DNA of 14,770 bases, from assembly GCF_036402745.1 (NCBI RefSeq), contig NZ_DASWSJ010000111.1:1-14770 (forward strand), in the 5' to 3' direction. The position numbers and the translations under genes are program-made. Below the pieces are notes generated by a model. It saw only the letters and a program-made list of their open reading frames with translations, was not told the origin of the DNA and made no database searches. This document shows, one piece after another, positions 6,919 through 13,478 of this stretch (positions within the stretch are counted from its first letter, which is position 1; every line of letters begins with the position of its first letter). Source of the DNA: Actinophytocola sp036402745. Lineage in GTDB: Bacteria > Actinomycetota > Actinomycetes > Mycobacteriales > Pseudonocardiaceae.

Positions 6919-7797
6919 TCAGTTGCGCTGGGCGGACAGCAGCTCGACGCCGACGATCCGGCGTGGTGAGTCGGCCACGGTGAGCAACTGCTCGAGCTGC
7001 AGACGCCCGCCGGTGACCAGCCGCATGCGGACGATCGCGAGGATGTCGTCGCCCTGCTGGCGGATGTCGACCACGTCGACCGAGCGGACCAGCGACCAGG
7101 AGTCGAGGAAGGTGCCGAGCGTCGAGTGCAGCAGCTGCGGGGAGATCAGGTGGAAGGCTTCCTGCGGGTCGCTCGGCAGGAGCTTGTAGAACGCGCGGAC
7201 CAGCTCGAGGTCCGAGGTGGGGAGCTGGACGACCGGCAGGGTGGTGGCCGACGCGCTCGCCCTGGGCTCGGCGCCGGTGCGGGCCGGTGGGCGGGCCTCG
7301 ATCTGGTCGGACCCGGTACTCGTCGTCGTTGCCTTCGTCGGCTCGGCGCGCGGCGCGGGCTTGGGCGCGGCCTCGGCGGCCCCGGCGGCTCCGTGCCTGG
7401 TCCCGGGCAGCTTGCGGGTGAGCTCGCCGGGCAGCAACGCCTGCTCACCGGTGATCCGGGCGGCCGCGCGGCCGGCGGTGCGGGCGTCCTCGTCCCGCTG
7501 ATGCGCGATCATCGAGGCGACGCCGACCGCCCCGCAGAGCATGGCGGTGGCGAGGCCGAGGCTGGTCAGCTTGGCGAGCTGGGCCCCGCGGGACGGTGGT
7601 CGCCGGTGTGACCCCGGGATGGCCAGCGCCCCTGTCCCCGCCGCGATCACCGGCTCGGCCGGCAGGTCGGTCGGTGCCTGGAACAGCGGCGGGACCGATA
7701 CCGGGGGCTCGGGTCGGGCGGCCTGCTTGGTGATCAACTCGGTGACGGATACCGAGCCGGCGCGTACATGCCGCCGTCCGGACGTCAGACGATCCAC
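6919..7797 (-). CDS. Single-pass membrane protein with kinase-B-like extracellular domain
   Basis: The 292-residue product has a cytoplasmic N-terminus with a short SVSVTELITKQ motif (15-25) and Pro-rich linker, one transmembrane helix (about 76-97), a long Ala/Pro/Thr-rich extracellular linker (about 100-192) and a C-terminal domain (about 195-288). The tail resembles that of kinase B: LELVRAFYKLLPSDPQEAFHLI parallels its YQQAVRDYYALLPGNTGQAW, and VRSVDVVDIRQQGDDILAIV parallels its IASVEVLDTQSAGNRVVATL. The fold is probably NTF2-like alpha+beta, judged from the pattern only. GTG 7797 is chosen with GGAGG ten bases upstream. The gene lies directly upstream of the two kinases, separated by 225 bp, so it likely has a separate promoter. 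It may be a substrate or co-receptor of those kinases. No enzymatic motif is visible. Confidence 0.8.
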   Translation of the reverse strand: MDRLTSGRRHVRAGSVSVTELITKQAARPEPPVSVPPLFQAPTDLPAEPVIAAGTGALAIPGSHRRPPSRGAQLAKLTSLGLATAMLCGAVGVASMIAHQRDEDARTAGRAAARITGEQALLPGELTRKLPGTRHGAAGAAEAAPKPAPRAEPTKATTTSTGSDQIEARPPARTGAEPRASASATTLPVVQLPTSDLELVRAFYKLLPSDPQEAFHLISPQLLHSTLGTFLDSWSLVRSVDVVDIRQQGDDILAIVRMRLVTGGRLQLEQLLTVADSPRRIVGVELLSAQRN

Positions 7798-7878
7798 TGT
7801 GTGCTGGCCTCCGTGCGTTGCGTGAGGGCCAACTAGTTACCGCGCGTCTCGCCCTGGACGCCAGTATTTCCGTGTGGA

Positions 7879-7923
7879 TCACCCGAACGGTGCGATGGGT
7901 GGCCGGAATCTTCACTCGAATGG
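7879..7923. repeat. Two TCACYCGAAYGG elements 33 bp apart
   Basis: TCACCCGAACGG (7879-7890) and TCACTCGAATGG (7912-7923) differ at two of twelve positions and start 33 bp apart, about three helical turns, in the 266-bp spacer upstream of the start at 7797. The layout suggests a regulator binding one face of the DNA. The rest of the spacer 7798-8063 shows no credible ORF or RNA gene. Confidence 0.5.
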
Positions 7924-8063
7924 CCTAACGGCAGCTCAACTTGTAATCGAGTTGTCGCTGTCCTGTGGCTCGCTCTGGTTCGGCGGCCGTCGTCTGGTTT
8001 GTCGGCCGGGTCCTTCTCGTCACGGCGCACACCACCCAGCCCAGCCTCTTCAAGCCTCAGCTC

Positions 8064-9092
8064 TCATCCCGATGCCGCGTCGTCGCTGATCTTGGGGTCT
8101 CCGCCCCACGTGAAGGTCAGCTGGCGTTTCTCGACCGTCTCCGTGCCGTCTTCTCTGACCACCTTCACCGTGCTCGTCGTCATCGCCTGGTTGCGGTCGA
8201 TCGTGATGTCCTGGACCTCGACCCTCGACACGCCCTCGTACCTCGCCTCGATGCCTTCCGGGCCCTCGCGCGCCATGCCGCCCGTGCACATGTCGTGGGC
8301 GGCCTTCGGGTCCTGCGTGACCAGGCGGAAATATTCTTCCGTCCGGTCGCCCATCGCCTGGGGGTTGGTGGGGGTGACCGGGGCCGGGCCGACCGTCGTC
8401 CGGGCCGGGGGTGGGGGTTCGGTCCACGTCGTGTGCGTCGGGCCGGAGGTCTGGTCCGCGGAACCGGGGAGCGACGTGTCCGGCTCTCCCGACGTGCCCG
8501 GCTTGGGGGCGTCGCTGGTGCGGCGGACCGTGTCCGGGCGGTTCGGGGTGGATTTCGTGCTCGGCCGGGTCGACCTGGTGGTCGGGTCGGCCGACGAGGT
8601 CTCGTCGACGGGGAGCTTCTCGATCTCCAGCTGCTGGGTCGGGTACGCCGGCAGCTCCCGGATCGTGTCGGAGGCCAGCGGGGTGCCGACGAACCGCACC
8701 GCCGCCACCGCGAGGCCGCACACGACCGCCGCCGACGTGCCCACCGCGAACCACGCGGCCTTGCGCCAGGTGCGCGGCGGCGTGACCGACGCCGGCACGG
8801 TGCCGAGGTCGAACTTGCGCAGCCCGCGCGGCGGCGTCTCCGGCCCCAGCACGTGGACGACCGGCTCGTCGTCGAGGACGGCGCGCGGGTGCGGGACGAC
8901 CAGCGCGAGCGGCGCCGTGTCGTCGTCCTCGACGGGCTGTGGGATGGACGGCGGACCGAAGTCGAGCCTGGCGTGTGTCGGCAGCTGCCCGGCCTCGCTC
9001 GGCCGGACCGCCGGGGTCCAGGCGGAGTTCACCGAACCAGGCCGGTGCCTGCCATGACGTGGCCCACTCGAGGGCCAGCCCCCGCTACTCAT
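8064..9092 (-). CDS. Single-pass membrane protein with extracellular tail domain
   Basis: The 342-residue product has a cytoplasmic, Pro-rich N-terminal half (1-111), one transmembrane helix (about 112-134), a Thr/Pro/Ser-rich extracellular stalk (about 160-245) and a C-terminal domain (about 247-335). The tail (DRTEEYFRLVTQDPKAAHDM and VSRVEVQDITIDRNQAMTTS) follows the same pattern as the tails of kinase B and of the 6919-7797 protein: a YF/YY helix, a sVeV-D strand, then a basic strand ending in a DG turn. ATG 9092 (MSSGGWPSS) is chosen because AAGGAGAGAGG (about 9103-9113) precedes it; the longer GTG at 9146 would be only three bases from the upstream PIG-L stop. It could form an operon with that gene. 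Function is unknown; kinship to the kinase tail suggests the same extracellular ligand or partner. Confidence 0.78.
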   Translation of the reverse strand: MSSGGWPSSGPRHGRHRPGSVNSAWTPAVRPSEAGQLPTHARLDFGPPSIPQPVEDDDTAPLALVVPHPRAVLDDEPVVHVLGPETPPRGLRKFDLGTVPASVTPPRTWRKAAWFAVGTSAAVVCGLAVAAVRFVGTPLASDTIRELPAYPTQQLEIEKLPVDETSSADPTTRSTRPSTKSTPNRPDTVRRTSDAPKPGTSGEPDTSLPGSADQTSGPTHTTWTEPPPPARTTVGPAPVTPTNPQAMGDRTEEYFRLVTQDPKAAHDMCTGGMAREGPEGIEARYEGVSRVEVQDITIDRNQAMTTSTVKVVREDGTETVEKRQLTFTWGGDPKISDDAASG

Positions 9093-9149
9093 GGCTGTGA
9101 GACCTCTCTCCTTCCGGGTCGTGACGCGGTGCGACGGATCCGTCACAAC

Positions 9150-9881
9150 TCAGCTTGTGTCGACCACCTGGAAGGCCTCGGCCAGCCGCCCCTCGGGAAA
9201 GCCGAACCGGCGCGCGACGTCGGCGAAGGCGCGCCGGAGGCCCTCGTCGAGGGTGTCGTTGCCGCCGGTTTGTGACGCGTGGGCGTGCAGTGCCGCCAGC
9301 TTCTTGTCAAAAGTGTCCGTGACGTCGACCGCGTGGTTGCGCAGGTGCGCCGGGCCGTCGGTGAGCCACAGCTCGCGCACGGTCCACGGCTCGAGGCCCT
9401 CGTCGCGGAGCAGCTCGGGGTGCGCGTGCGGGTTGCGGGCATCGGGGAAGACGGCGGCGAAGGTGGCCTCGCCGGTGGCCCGGTGGTCCGGATGCGTGGT
9501 GGCGACGTGCTCCCAGTTGATCTCCGGCGACCAGGTGAGCACCCGGTCCGGCCGCACCTGGCGAATGACCCGGGTGATGTCGCGGCGCAGCGCCAAAGAC
9601 GGCACGACCGCGCCGTCGGGGTAGCCGAGAAAGGTGACCTCGGAGACGCCGACCTGGGCGGCCGCGGCGCGCTGCTCGGCCTGGCGGATCCGCACCATCT
9701 CGGCGGCGTCGCGGTGCCGGTCGCCGCTCGCCTCGCCGGAGGTGACGACGCAGTACGAGACGTCGACGCCCGCGGCCGTCCACACCGCGACGGTGCCGGC
9801 GGCGCCGAAGTCGACGTCATCCGGGTGCGCGGTGACGACCAGCGCCGTCCGCACATCCCCCCTGGAAGTCGGGGTACTCAC
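9150..9881 (-). CDS. PIG-L family zinc-dependent deacetylase
   Basis: The 243-residue product carries the PIG-L signature AHPDD (18-22) after a beta strand, and THPDH (129-133) later. By analogy with MshB the zinc ligands are H19, D22 and H133, with D21 as the probable general base. The family removes acetyl or acyl groups from N-acetylglucosaminyl substrates, for example MshB and Mca in mycothiol metabolism and LmbE-like enzymes. This protein is shorter than typical MshB or Mca, so the exact substrate is not assigned. No signal peptide is seen, so it is probably cytoplasmic. GTG 9881 lacks a clear ribosome site; a TACTCT -10-like box ends eight bases before it, consistent with a near-leaderless transcript. 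The next gene downstream starts 57 bases after its stop. Confidence 0.9.
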   Translation of the reverse strand: MSTPTSRGDVRTALVVTAHPDDVDFGAAGTVAVWTAAGVDVSYCVVTSGEASGDRHRDAAEMVRIRQAEQRAAAAQVGVSEVTFLGYPDGAVVPSLALRRDITRVIRQVRPDRVLTWSPEINWEHVATTHPDHRATGEATFAAVFPDARNPHAHPELLRDEGLEPWTVRELWLTDGPAHLRNHAVDVTDTFDKKLAALHAHASQTGGNDTLDEGLRRAFADVARRFGFPEGRLAEAFQVVDTS

Positions 9882-9888
9882 CCGCGCC

Positions 9889-9894
9889 AGAGTA
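9889..9894 (-). promoter_or_regulatory. Candidate -10 box giving a near-leaderless PIG-L transcript
   Basis: TACTCT on the minus strand fits TANNNT and lies seven bases upstream of the GTG at 9881, which would place the first transcribed base within about one base of the start codon. No convincing -35 is seen. The missing ribosome site supports the idea. Confidence 0.35.
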
Positions 9895-9942
9895 AGCCGT
9901 TGCCCACGGTTTGAGAGCCGGGGTCGGCATGTTCCGGATGGA

Positions 9943-9958
9943 TCACTCGACCGAGTGA
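9943..9958. promoter_or_regulatory. Palindrome TCACTCG-AC-CGAGTGA, candidate operator
   Basis: Perfect 7-bp arms with a two-base centre lie between the small membrane protein stop (9977) and the PIG-L start (9881), about 50 bp above the candidate -10. The two-base centre makes a DNA-binding dimer more likely than an RNA hairpin. The half-site TCACTCGA recurs at 7912. Confidence 0.5.
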
Positions 9959-9976
9959 CCCTGGATACCGCGCGTT

Positions 9977-10282
9977 CTACTCGCCCGTGCGGTACCGCTC
10001 CTGGGTCGACTGCAGTGCTTTGGTCGCGCCCACGCCGGAACCGGCCGCGAGCATGATCGCCAGCACGTCGGCGATGCCGGTTCCGCTGGTGAGCACCCAG
10101 GCGAGGAGTGCCCCGGCGGTGGTGATGCCGGCGACCGGCCAGCGCGACCGCACGTACTGCGCGATCGGTGTTCCGCCGGCCCGCTTGGTGGCGGCCGAGT
10201 TGAGCATGGCGAGGTAACCCGCGTGGGCGAGGGTGGCCACCACCGCGGCGATGGCGATGATGACGGCGATCAGGTTGAGCAT
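9977..10282 (-). CDS. Small membrane protein of unknown function
   Basis: The 101-residue product is predicted to have three hydrophobic segments (about 3-25, 51-66 and 68-86) separated by a basic loop (32-48, KRAGGTPIAQYVRSRW) and a short polar C-terminus (ALQSTQERYRTGE). Strong GC bias at third positions, in contrast to the flanking spacers, supports coding. ATG 10282 has GGAG only a few bases upstream, so spacing is short; an alternative downstream start would remove the first helix. It lies 63 bases downstream of chorismate mutase on the same strand and may be co-transcribed with it. I do not recognise a family and see no catalytic motif. Confidence 0.72.
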   Translation of the reverse strand: MLNLIAVIIAIAAVVATLAHAGYLAMLNSAATKRAGGTPIAQYVRSRWPVAGITTAGALLAWVLTSGTGIADVLAIMLAAGSGVGATKALQSTQERYRTGE

Positions 10283-10345
10283 GACTCCAGTGTGCCTGTG
10301 TCCCGCGGGCCGTGGATCGGTGAGAACCCTGAGAATCTGGCGGTT

Positions 10346-10651
10346 TTACCGGCCCAGCGGTCCGCGGCCGAGGTTGAGCAGCGCCATGGCGAGCCTGCGG
10401 CCCTCGGCGCCGAGCTCGCGGTAGCGGGCCAGGACGTCGATCTCGCGGTTGTAGACGATGCGCGGCCCGCCGGCCGCCATCCTTGCCGCGCCGATGGTCT
10501 GGGAGACCTCGACGCGGCGCTTCACCAGCCGCAGGATCTCGGCGTCGAGCCAGTCGATCTCCTTGCGCAGCTCGGCGATCTCGTCATCGGCGGGCAGGCT
10601 GGGCTTCTCGTCCACCGTGTCGTCTCCAGTGGTCGGGGTCGTGGAGGGCAT
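10346..10651 (-). CDS. AroQ-class (actinobacterial intracellular) chorismate mutase
   Basis: The enzyme converts chorismate to prephenate, the entry to phenylalanine and tyrosine synthesis. The 101-residue all-helical product has the typical pattern: IAELRKEIDWLDAEILRLVKRR (first helix with the catalytic Arg near 29 and Lys/Arg near 44-46), EVSQTIGAARMA, then VYNREIDVLARYRELG and a C-terminal LLNLGRGPLGR. This closely matches the organisation of M. tuberculosis Rv0948c (about 105 residues), which is a weak enzyme activated by binding DAHP synthase; the C-terminal LGRGxLG tail is the region involved there. ATG 10651 has AAGGA seven bases upstream. As in M. tuberculosis it is divergent from the uvrD1/pcrA helicase gene. 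No secretion signal is present. Confidence 0.93.
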   Translation of the reverse strand: MPSTTPTTGDDTVDEKPSLPADDEIAELRKEIDWLDAEILRLVKRRVEVSQTIGAARMAAGGPRIVYNREIDVLARYRELGAEGRRLAMALLNLGRGPLGR

Positions 10652-10693
10652 GTCGTCATCCTTGCGGTCTGCCGGCGCCCTGGCCCGCGAGCG

Positions 10694-10728
10694 ACGAAGC
10701 CCCGGGTCCGAGGACTCCGGGGCTTCGT
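10694..10728. terminator. Strong hairpin with terminator-like appearance
   Basis: ACGAAGCCCCGG (10694-10705) and CCGGGGCTTCGT (10717-10728) pair over 12 bp, extended by GTC/GAC around a CGAG loop with one bulged T. On the plus strand it is followed by TTGTGTGTT, so it looks like a terminator for plus-strand RNA, yet no plus-strand gene precedes it. On the minus strand it lies about 43 nt upstream of the chorismate mutase start and could act in its leader. Confidence 0.6.
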
Positions 10729-10755
10729 TGTGTGTTGGCGGGCGCTACGCCACAA

Positions 10756-10778
10756 CGGGAGCCGGAGTCCGGATCCCG
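10756..10778. other. Second hairpin in the chorismate mutase/pcrA spacer
   Basis: CGGGA-G-CCGG-AGT-CCGG-A-TCCCG forms a stem of 5+4 bp with one internal mismatch and a three-base loop. A smaller GGCG-CTA-CGCC hairpin lies at 10741-10751. Together with 10694-10728, about 85 bp of the spacer is densely structured, which is unusual for a simple promoter region. No ORF is supported here. Confidence 0.55.
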
Positions 10779-10870
10779 TAGAAAAACTCGAAGTGGCGGT
10801 TTCGCACGGGATCGATTCTGGCACCACCGCGCGCGAACTGTCCACCCGCCCTCGGCTTGCCGCGTCGTTC

Positions 10871-10893
10871 TTGTCGGTGCGGGCCGGTAACGT
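10871..10893 (+). promoter_or_regulatory. RecA-NDp / PafBC-type DNA-damage promoter of pcrA
   Basis: TTGTCGGTG (10871-10879), eight bases, then TAACGT (10888-10893) matches every fixed position of the TTGTCRGTG-N8-TANNNT pattern known for LexA-independent, PafBC-activated damage promoters of mycobacteria (consensus recalled from literature). The expected transcription start is about 10900, a few bases before the ATG at 10904. Confidence 0.75.
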
Positions 10894-10903
10894 TGGACTA
10901 ATC

Positions 10904-10981
10904 ATGAGCGAGCCTGCGAGCGAATCAATGTCACAGGGCGACCGCGAGCGGTTGGGCCGAGCCTGCGAGGCGCAATCGTGA
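10904..10981 (+). CDS. 25-codon leader ORF overlapping the pcrA start
   Basis: The frame reads MSEPASESMSQGDRERLGR followed by ACEAQS and a TGA at 10979-10981. That stop overlaps the pcrA GTG in the sequence GTGA, the classic arrangement for translational coupling. The ATG lies about 11 bases after the TAACGT -10 box, so the transcript would have only a few untranslated bases and no ribosome site; leaderless ATG starts are common in actinobacteria. The peptide is polar and acidic/basic mixed, with no recognised domain, and is most likely a leader that feeds ribosomes into pcrA rather than a functional protein. The alternative is that this is simply untranslated leader; conservation of the ATG and GTGA in relatives would decide. 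Confidence 0.5.
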   Translation: MSEPASESMSQGDRERLGRACEAQS

Positions 10982-13335
10982 GCACTCTGTTCGAACTGCC
11001 TCCGCAAGCTCCCGCGAAGCCCCGCCGGCGTTCCGGCGCCGAGCTGCTCGCCGACCTCAACGACCAGCAGCGCCGCGCCGTCCAGCACGCCGGCTCGCCG
11101 CTGCTCGTGGTGGCCGGCGCGGGCTCGGGCAAGACCAGGGTGCTCACCAGGCGCATCGCCTACCTGCTCGCCGAGCGCGACGCGCATCCCGGCCAGATCA
11201 TGGCGATCACGTTCACCAACAAGGCCGCCGCCGAGATGCGCGAGCGGGTGGTCGAGCTGGTGGGCCGCCGGGCCAACGCCATGTGGGTGTCCACGTTCCA
11301 CTCGATGTGCGTGCGGGTGCTCCGCCGCGACGCCGCCACGCTGGGCATGAAGTCGAGCTTCTCGGTGTACGACGCCGACGACACGCGCCGGCTCATCACG
11401 CTGGTGTCGCGCGATCTCGACATCGACCCCAAGCGGTACACCGCACGCGGGCTCGCCGCGCACATCTCCAACCTCAAGAACGAGCTCATCGGTCCGGAGG
11501 CGGCCAAGGAGGCGGCGGCCAACGACTTCGAGCGCCGCGCCGCCGAGGTCTACGTCGAGTACCAGCGCAGGCTGGGGCTGGCCAACGCGTTCGACTTCGA
11601 CGACCTGATCATGCGCACGGTCGAGCTGCTGCAGACCTACCCGGACGTCGCGGAGCACTACCGCCGCCGGTTCCGGCACGTGCTCGTCGACGAGTACCAG
11701 GACACCAACCACGCGCAGTACACGCTGATCCGCGAGCTCGTCGGCACGGGCGAGAACGGCATGGAGCCCGCCGAGCTGTGCGTCGTGGGCGACGCCGACC
11801 AGTCGATCTACGCGTTCCGCGGCGCCACCATCCGCAACATCGTGGAGTTCGAGCGCGACTACCCGCAGGCCGTCACGATCATGCTGGAGCAGAACTACCG
11901 CTCCACGCAGACCATCCTGTCCGCGGCCAACGCGGTCATCTCCCGCAACCCCAACCGGCGCGACAAGCGGCTGTGGACCGCGCTGGGCGACGGCGAGAAG
12001 ATCGTCGGCTACGTCGGCGACAACGACCACGACGAGGCCGCGTTCGTGGCCGGCGAGATCGACCGGCTGATGGACTCCGGCGACGGCCTCACCTATGCCG
12101 GCGTCGCCGTGTTCTACCGCACCAACAACCAGTCCCGGGTGTTCGAGGAGATCTTCGTCCGGCTCGGGCTGCCCTACCGGGTGGTCGGCGGCGTGCGGTT
12201 CTACGAGCGCCGCGAGGTTCGCGACGCGCTGGCCTACCTGCGGGTGCTGGCCAACCCGGAGGACACGGTCAGCCTGCGGCGCATCCTCAACGTGCCCAAG
12301 CGGGGCATCGGTGACAGGGCCGAGGCGTGCGTGTCCGCGCACGCCGACAAGGAGCGCATCTCGTTCAACGCCGCGCTGCGGGAGGCGGTCGAGGACAAGG
12401 TGGCGCTGCTCAACCCGCGGTCGCGCAACGCCATCGCGGGGTTCGTCGAGCTCGTCGACAGCCTGCGCGGGATGGTCGACGAGGGGCACGAGGTCGCCGA
12501 GGTCCTGGAGGCGGTGCTGGAGCGCACCGGCTACCGCGCCGAGCTCGAGGAGAGCGACGACCCGCAGGACGCCACGCGGGTCGAGAACCTCACCGAGCTG
12601 GTCACCGTCGCGCGGGAGTTCGCCCACGCGCTGGACGGCGTGGAGGACCCGCAGCCCGATACCGGCGTCGAGCCGGGCTCGCTGGCGGCGTTCCTCGAGC
12701 GGGTGTCGCTGGTGGCCGACGCCGACCAGATCCCCGACGACGACACCGAGTCCACGGGCGTGGTCACGCTGATGACCCTGCACACCGCGAAGGGCCTGGA
12801 GTACCCGGTCGTGTTCTGCACCGGCTGGGAGGACGGCATCTTCCCGCACATGCGGGCGCTGGGTGACCCGACGGAGCTGGCCGAGGAGCGCCGGCTGGCG
12901 TACGTGGGCATCACGCGGGCGCAGAAGCGGCTCTACCTGTCGCGCGCGATCGTGCGGTCGGCGTGGGGCCAGCCCATGACCAACCCGCCGTCCCGGTTCC
13001 TCGACGAGATCCCCGCGGACCTCGTCGACTGGCGGCGGGTGCAGCCCGAGCGGGCCGCGCCGAGCGCGCCCACCTCGTGGGGCTCCCGCCGGTCGGAGGC
13101 CATCCGGTCGCGTGGTGAGGGTGCCCAGACGGGGTTCGGCCCGGCGCGCGGGTGGAAGGACACCCCCGCGCTGTCGCTGAACGTGGGCGACCGGGTCAAC
13201 CACGACAAGTACGGCGTGGGCACCGTGGTGGCCACCGACGGCGTGGGCCCGCGGGCCACGGCCACCATCGACTTCGGCACGTCGGGCACCATCCGGCTGA
13301 TGCTGATCGGCAGCGTTCCCCTGGTGAAGCTCTGA
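10978..13335 (+). CDS. pcrA: ATP-dependent DNA helicase PcrA/UvrD1 (SF1A)
   Basis: This 3'-to-5' helicase acts in nucleotide excision repair and in removing protein blocks from DNA. The 785-residue length agrees with actinobacterial UvrD1. Motifs in order: Q motif (LNDQQRRAV, 27-35), Walker A GAGSGKT (47-53), Ia ITFTNKAA (77-84), II VDEYQD (237-242), III GDADQSIYAFRGA (271-283), IV LEQNYRS (303-309), V TLHTAKGLEY (around H602-K605), VI YVGITRAQ (from Y642). The C-terminus (about 733-785, VGDRVNHDKYGVGTVVAT) is the Tudor-like RNA-polymerase-binding fold. GTG 10978 has GCGAGG about seven bases upstream and overlaps the stop of a 25-codon leader ORF. A PafBC-type damage promoter precedes it. Nothing is truncated. 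Gene order with chorismate mutase and the M23 peptidase matches M. tuberculosis Rv0948c-Rv0950c. Confidence 0.97.
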   Translation: MSTLFELPPQAPAKPRRRSGAELLADLNDQQRRAVQHAGSPLLVVAGAGSGKTRVLTRRIAYLLAERDAHPGQIMAITFTNKAAAEMRERVVELVGRRANAMWVSTFHSMCVRVLRRDAATLGMKSSFSVYDADDTRRLITLVSRDLDIDPKRYTARGLAAHISNLKNELIGPEAAKEAAANDFERRAAEVYVEYQRRLGLANAFDFDDLIMRTVELLQTYPDVAEHYRRRFRHVLVDEYQDTNHAQYTLIRELVGTGENGMEPAELCVVGDADQSIYAFRGATIRNIVEFERDYPQAVTIMLEQNYRSTQTILSAANAVISRNPNRRDKRLWTALGDGEKIVGYVGDNDHDEAAFVAGEIDRLMDSGDGLTYAGVAVFYRTNNQSRVFEEIFVRLGLPYRVVGGVRFYERREVRDALAYLRVLANPEDTVSLRRILNVPKRGIGDRAEACVSAHADKERISFNAALREAVEDKVALLNPRSRNAIAGFVELVDSLRGMVDEGHEVAEVLEAVLERTGYRAELEESDDPQDATRVENLTELVTVAREFAHALDGVEDPQPDTGVEPGSLAAFLERVSLVADADQIPDDDTESTGVVTLMTLHTAKGLEYPVVFCTGWEDGIFPHMRALGDPTELAEERRLAYVGITRAQKRLYLSRAIVRSAWGQPMTNPPSRFLDEIPADLVDWRRVQPERAAPSAPTSWGSRRSEAIRSRGEGAQTGFGPARGWKDTPALSLNVGDRVNHDKYGVGTVVATDGVGPRATATIDFGTSGTIRLMLIGSVPLVKL

Positions 13336-13390
13336 TTTTCTGACCTCGTCAGGACCCTCGTCCGGCGCGCCTCGAACACCTGTGCGAAAA

Positions 13391-13413
13391 TTGTCGGTGC
13401 CATCGGGTTGACT
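13391..13413 (+). promoter_or_regulatory. Second RecA-NDp / PafBC-like promoter, before the 91-residue protein
   Basis: TTGTCGGTG (13391-13399) is identical to the pcrA element and is followed after exactly eight bases by TTGACT (13408-13413). That -10 has the outer Ts of TANNNT but T instead of A at position two, so the match is imperfect. A 6-bp hairpin, CGGGAC-GCACA-GTCCCG (13423-13439), lies in the resulting leader. The spacer 13336-13478 also holds a small CTGAC-CTC-GTCAG hairpin (13340-13352) just after the pcrA stop. Confidence 0.5.
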
Positions 13414-13478
13414 CCACACCGACGGGACGCACAGTCCCGCAGAGACAGGCAGACGAGGCCAGGCAGGGGGACCTAAGT

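Noticed and set aside
7833..8030. Minus-strand 65-codon frame in the spacer upstream of the 6919-7797 gene
   Set aside because: It uses rare codons such as TTA, lacks third-position GC bias and a ribosome site, and overlaps the repeated TCACYCGAAYGG elements.
10319..10337. TGAGAACCC TGAGAATCT near-repeat between chorismate mutase and the small membrane protein
   Set aside because: Two 9-bp units with mismatches are too little to distinguish from chance; no known box fits convincingly.
10223..10981. 252-codon plus-strand frame ending at the pcrA start
   Set aside because: It is antisense to chorismate mutase and crosses the hairpin spacer; only its last 25 codons, from 10904, have promoter and coupling support.
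13408..13435. Classical promoter TTGACT-N16-CACAGT before the 91-residue protein
   Set aside because: The -10 is poor and sits inside a hairpin; the TTGTCGGTG-N8 arrangement overlapping the same region is a better explanation.
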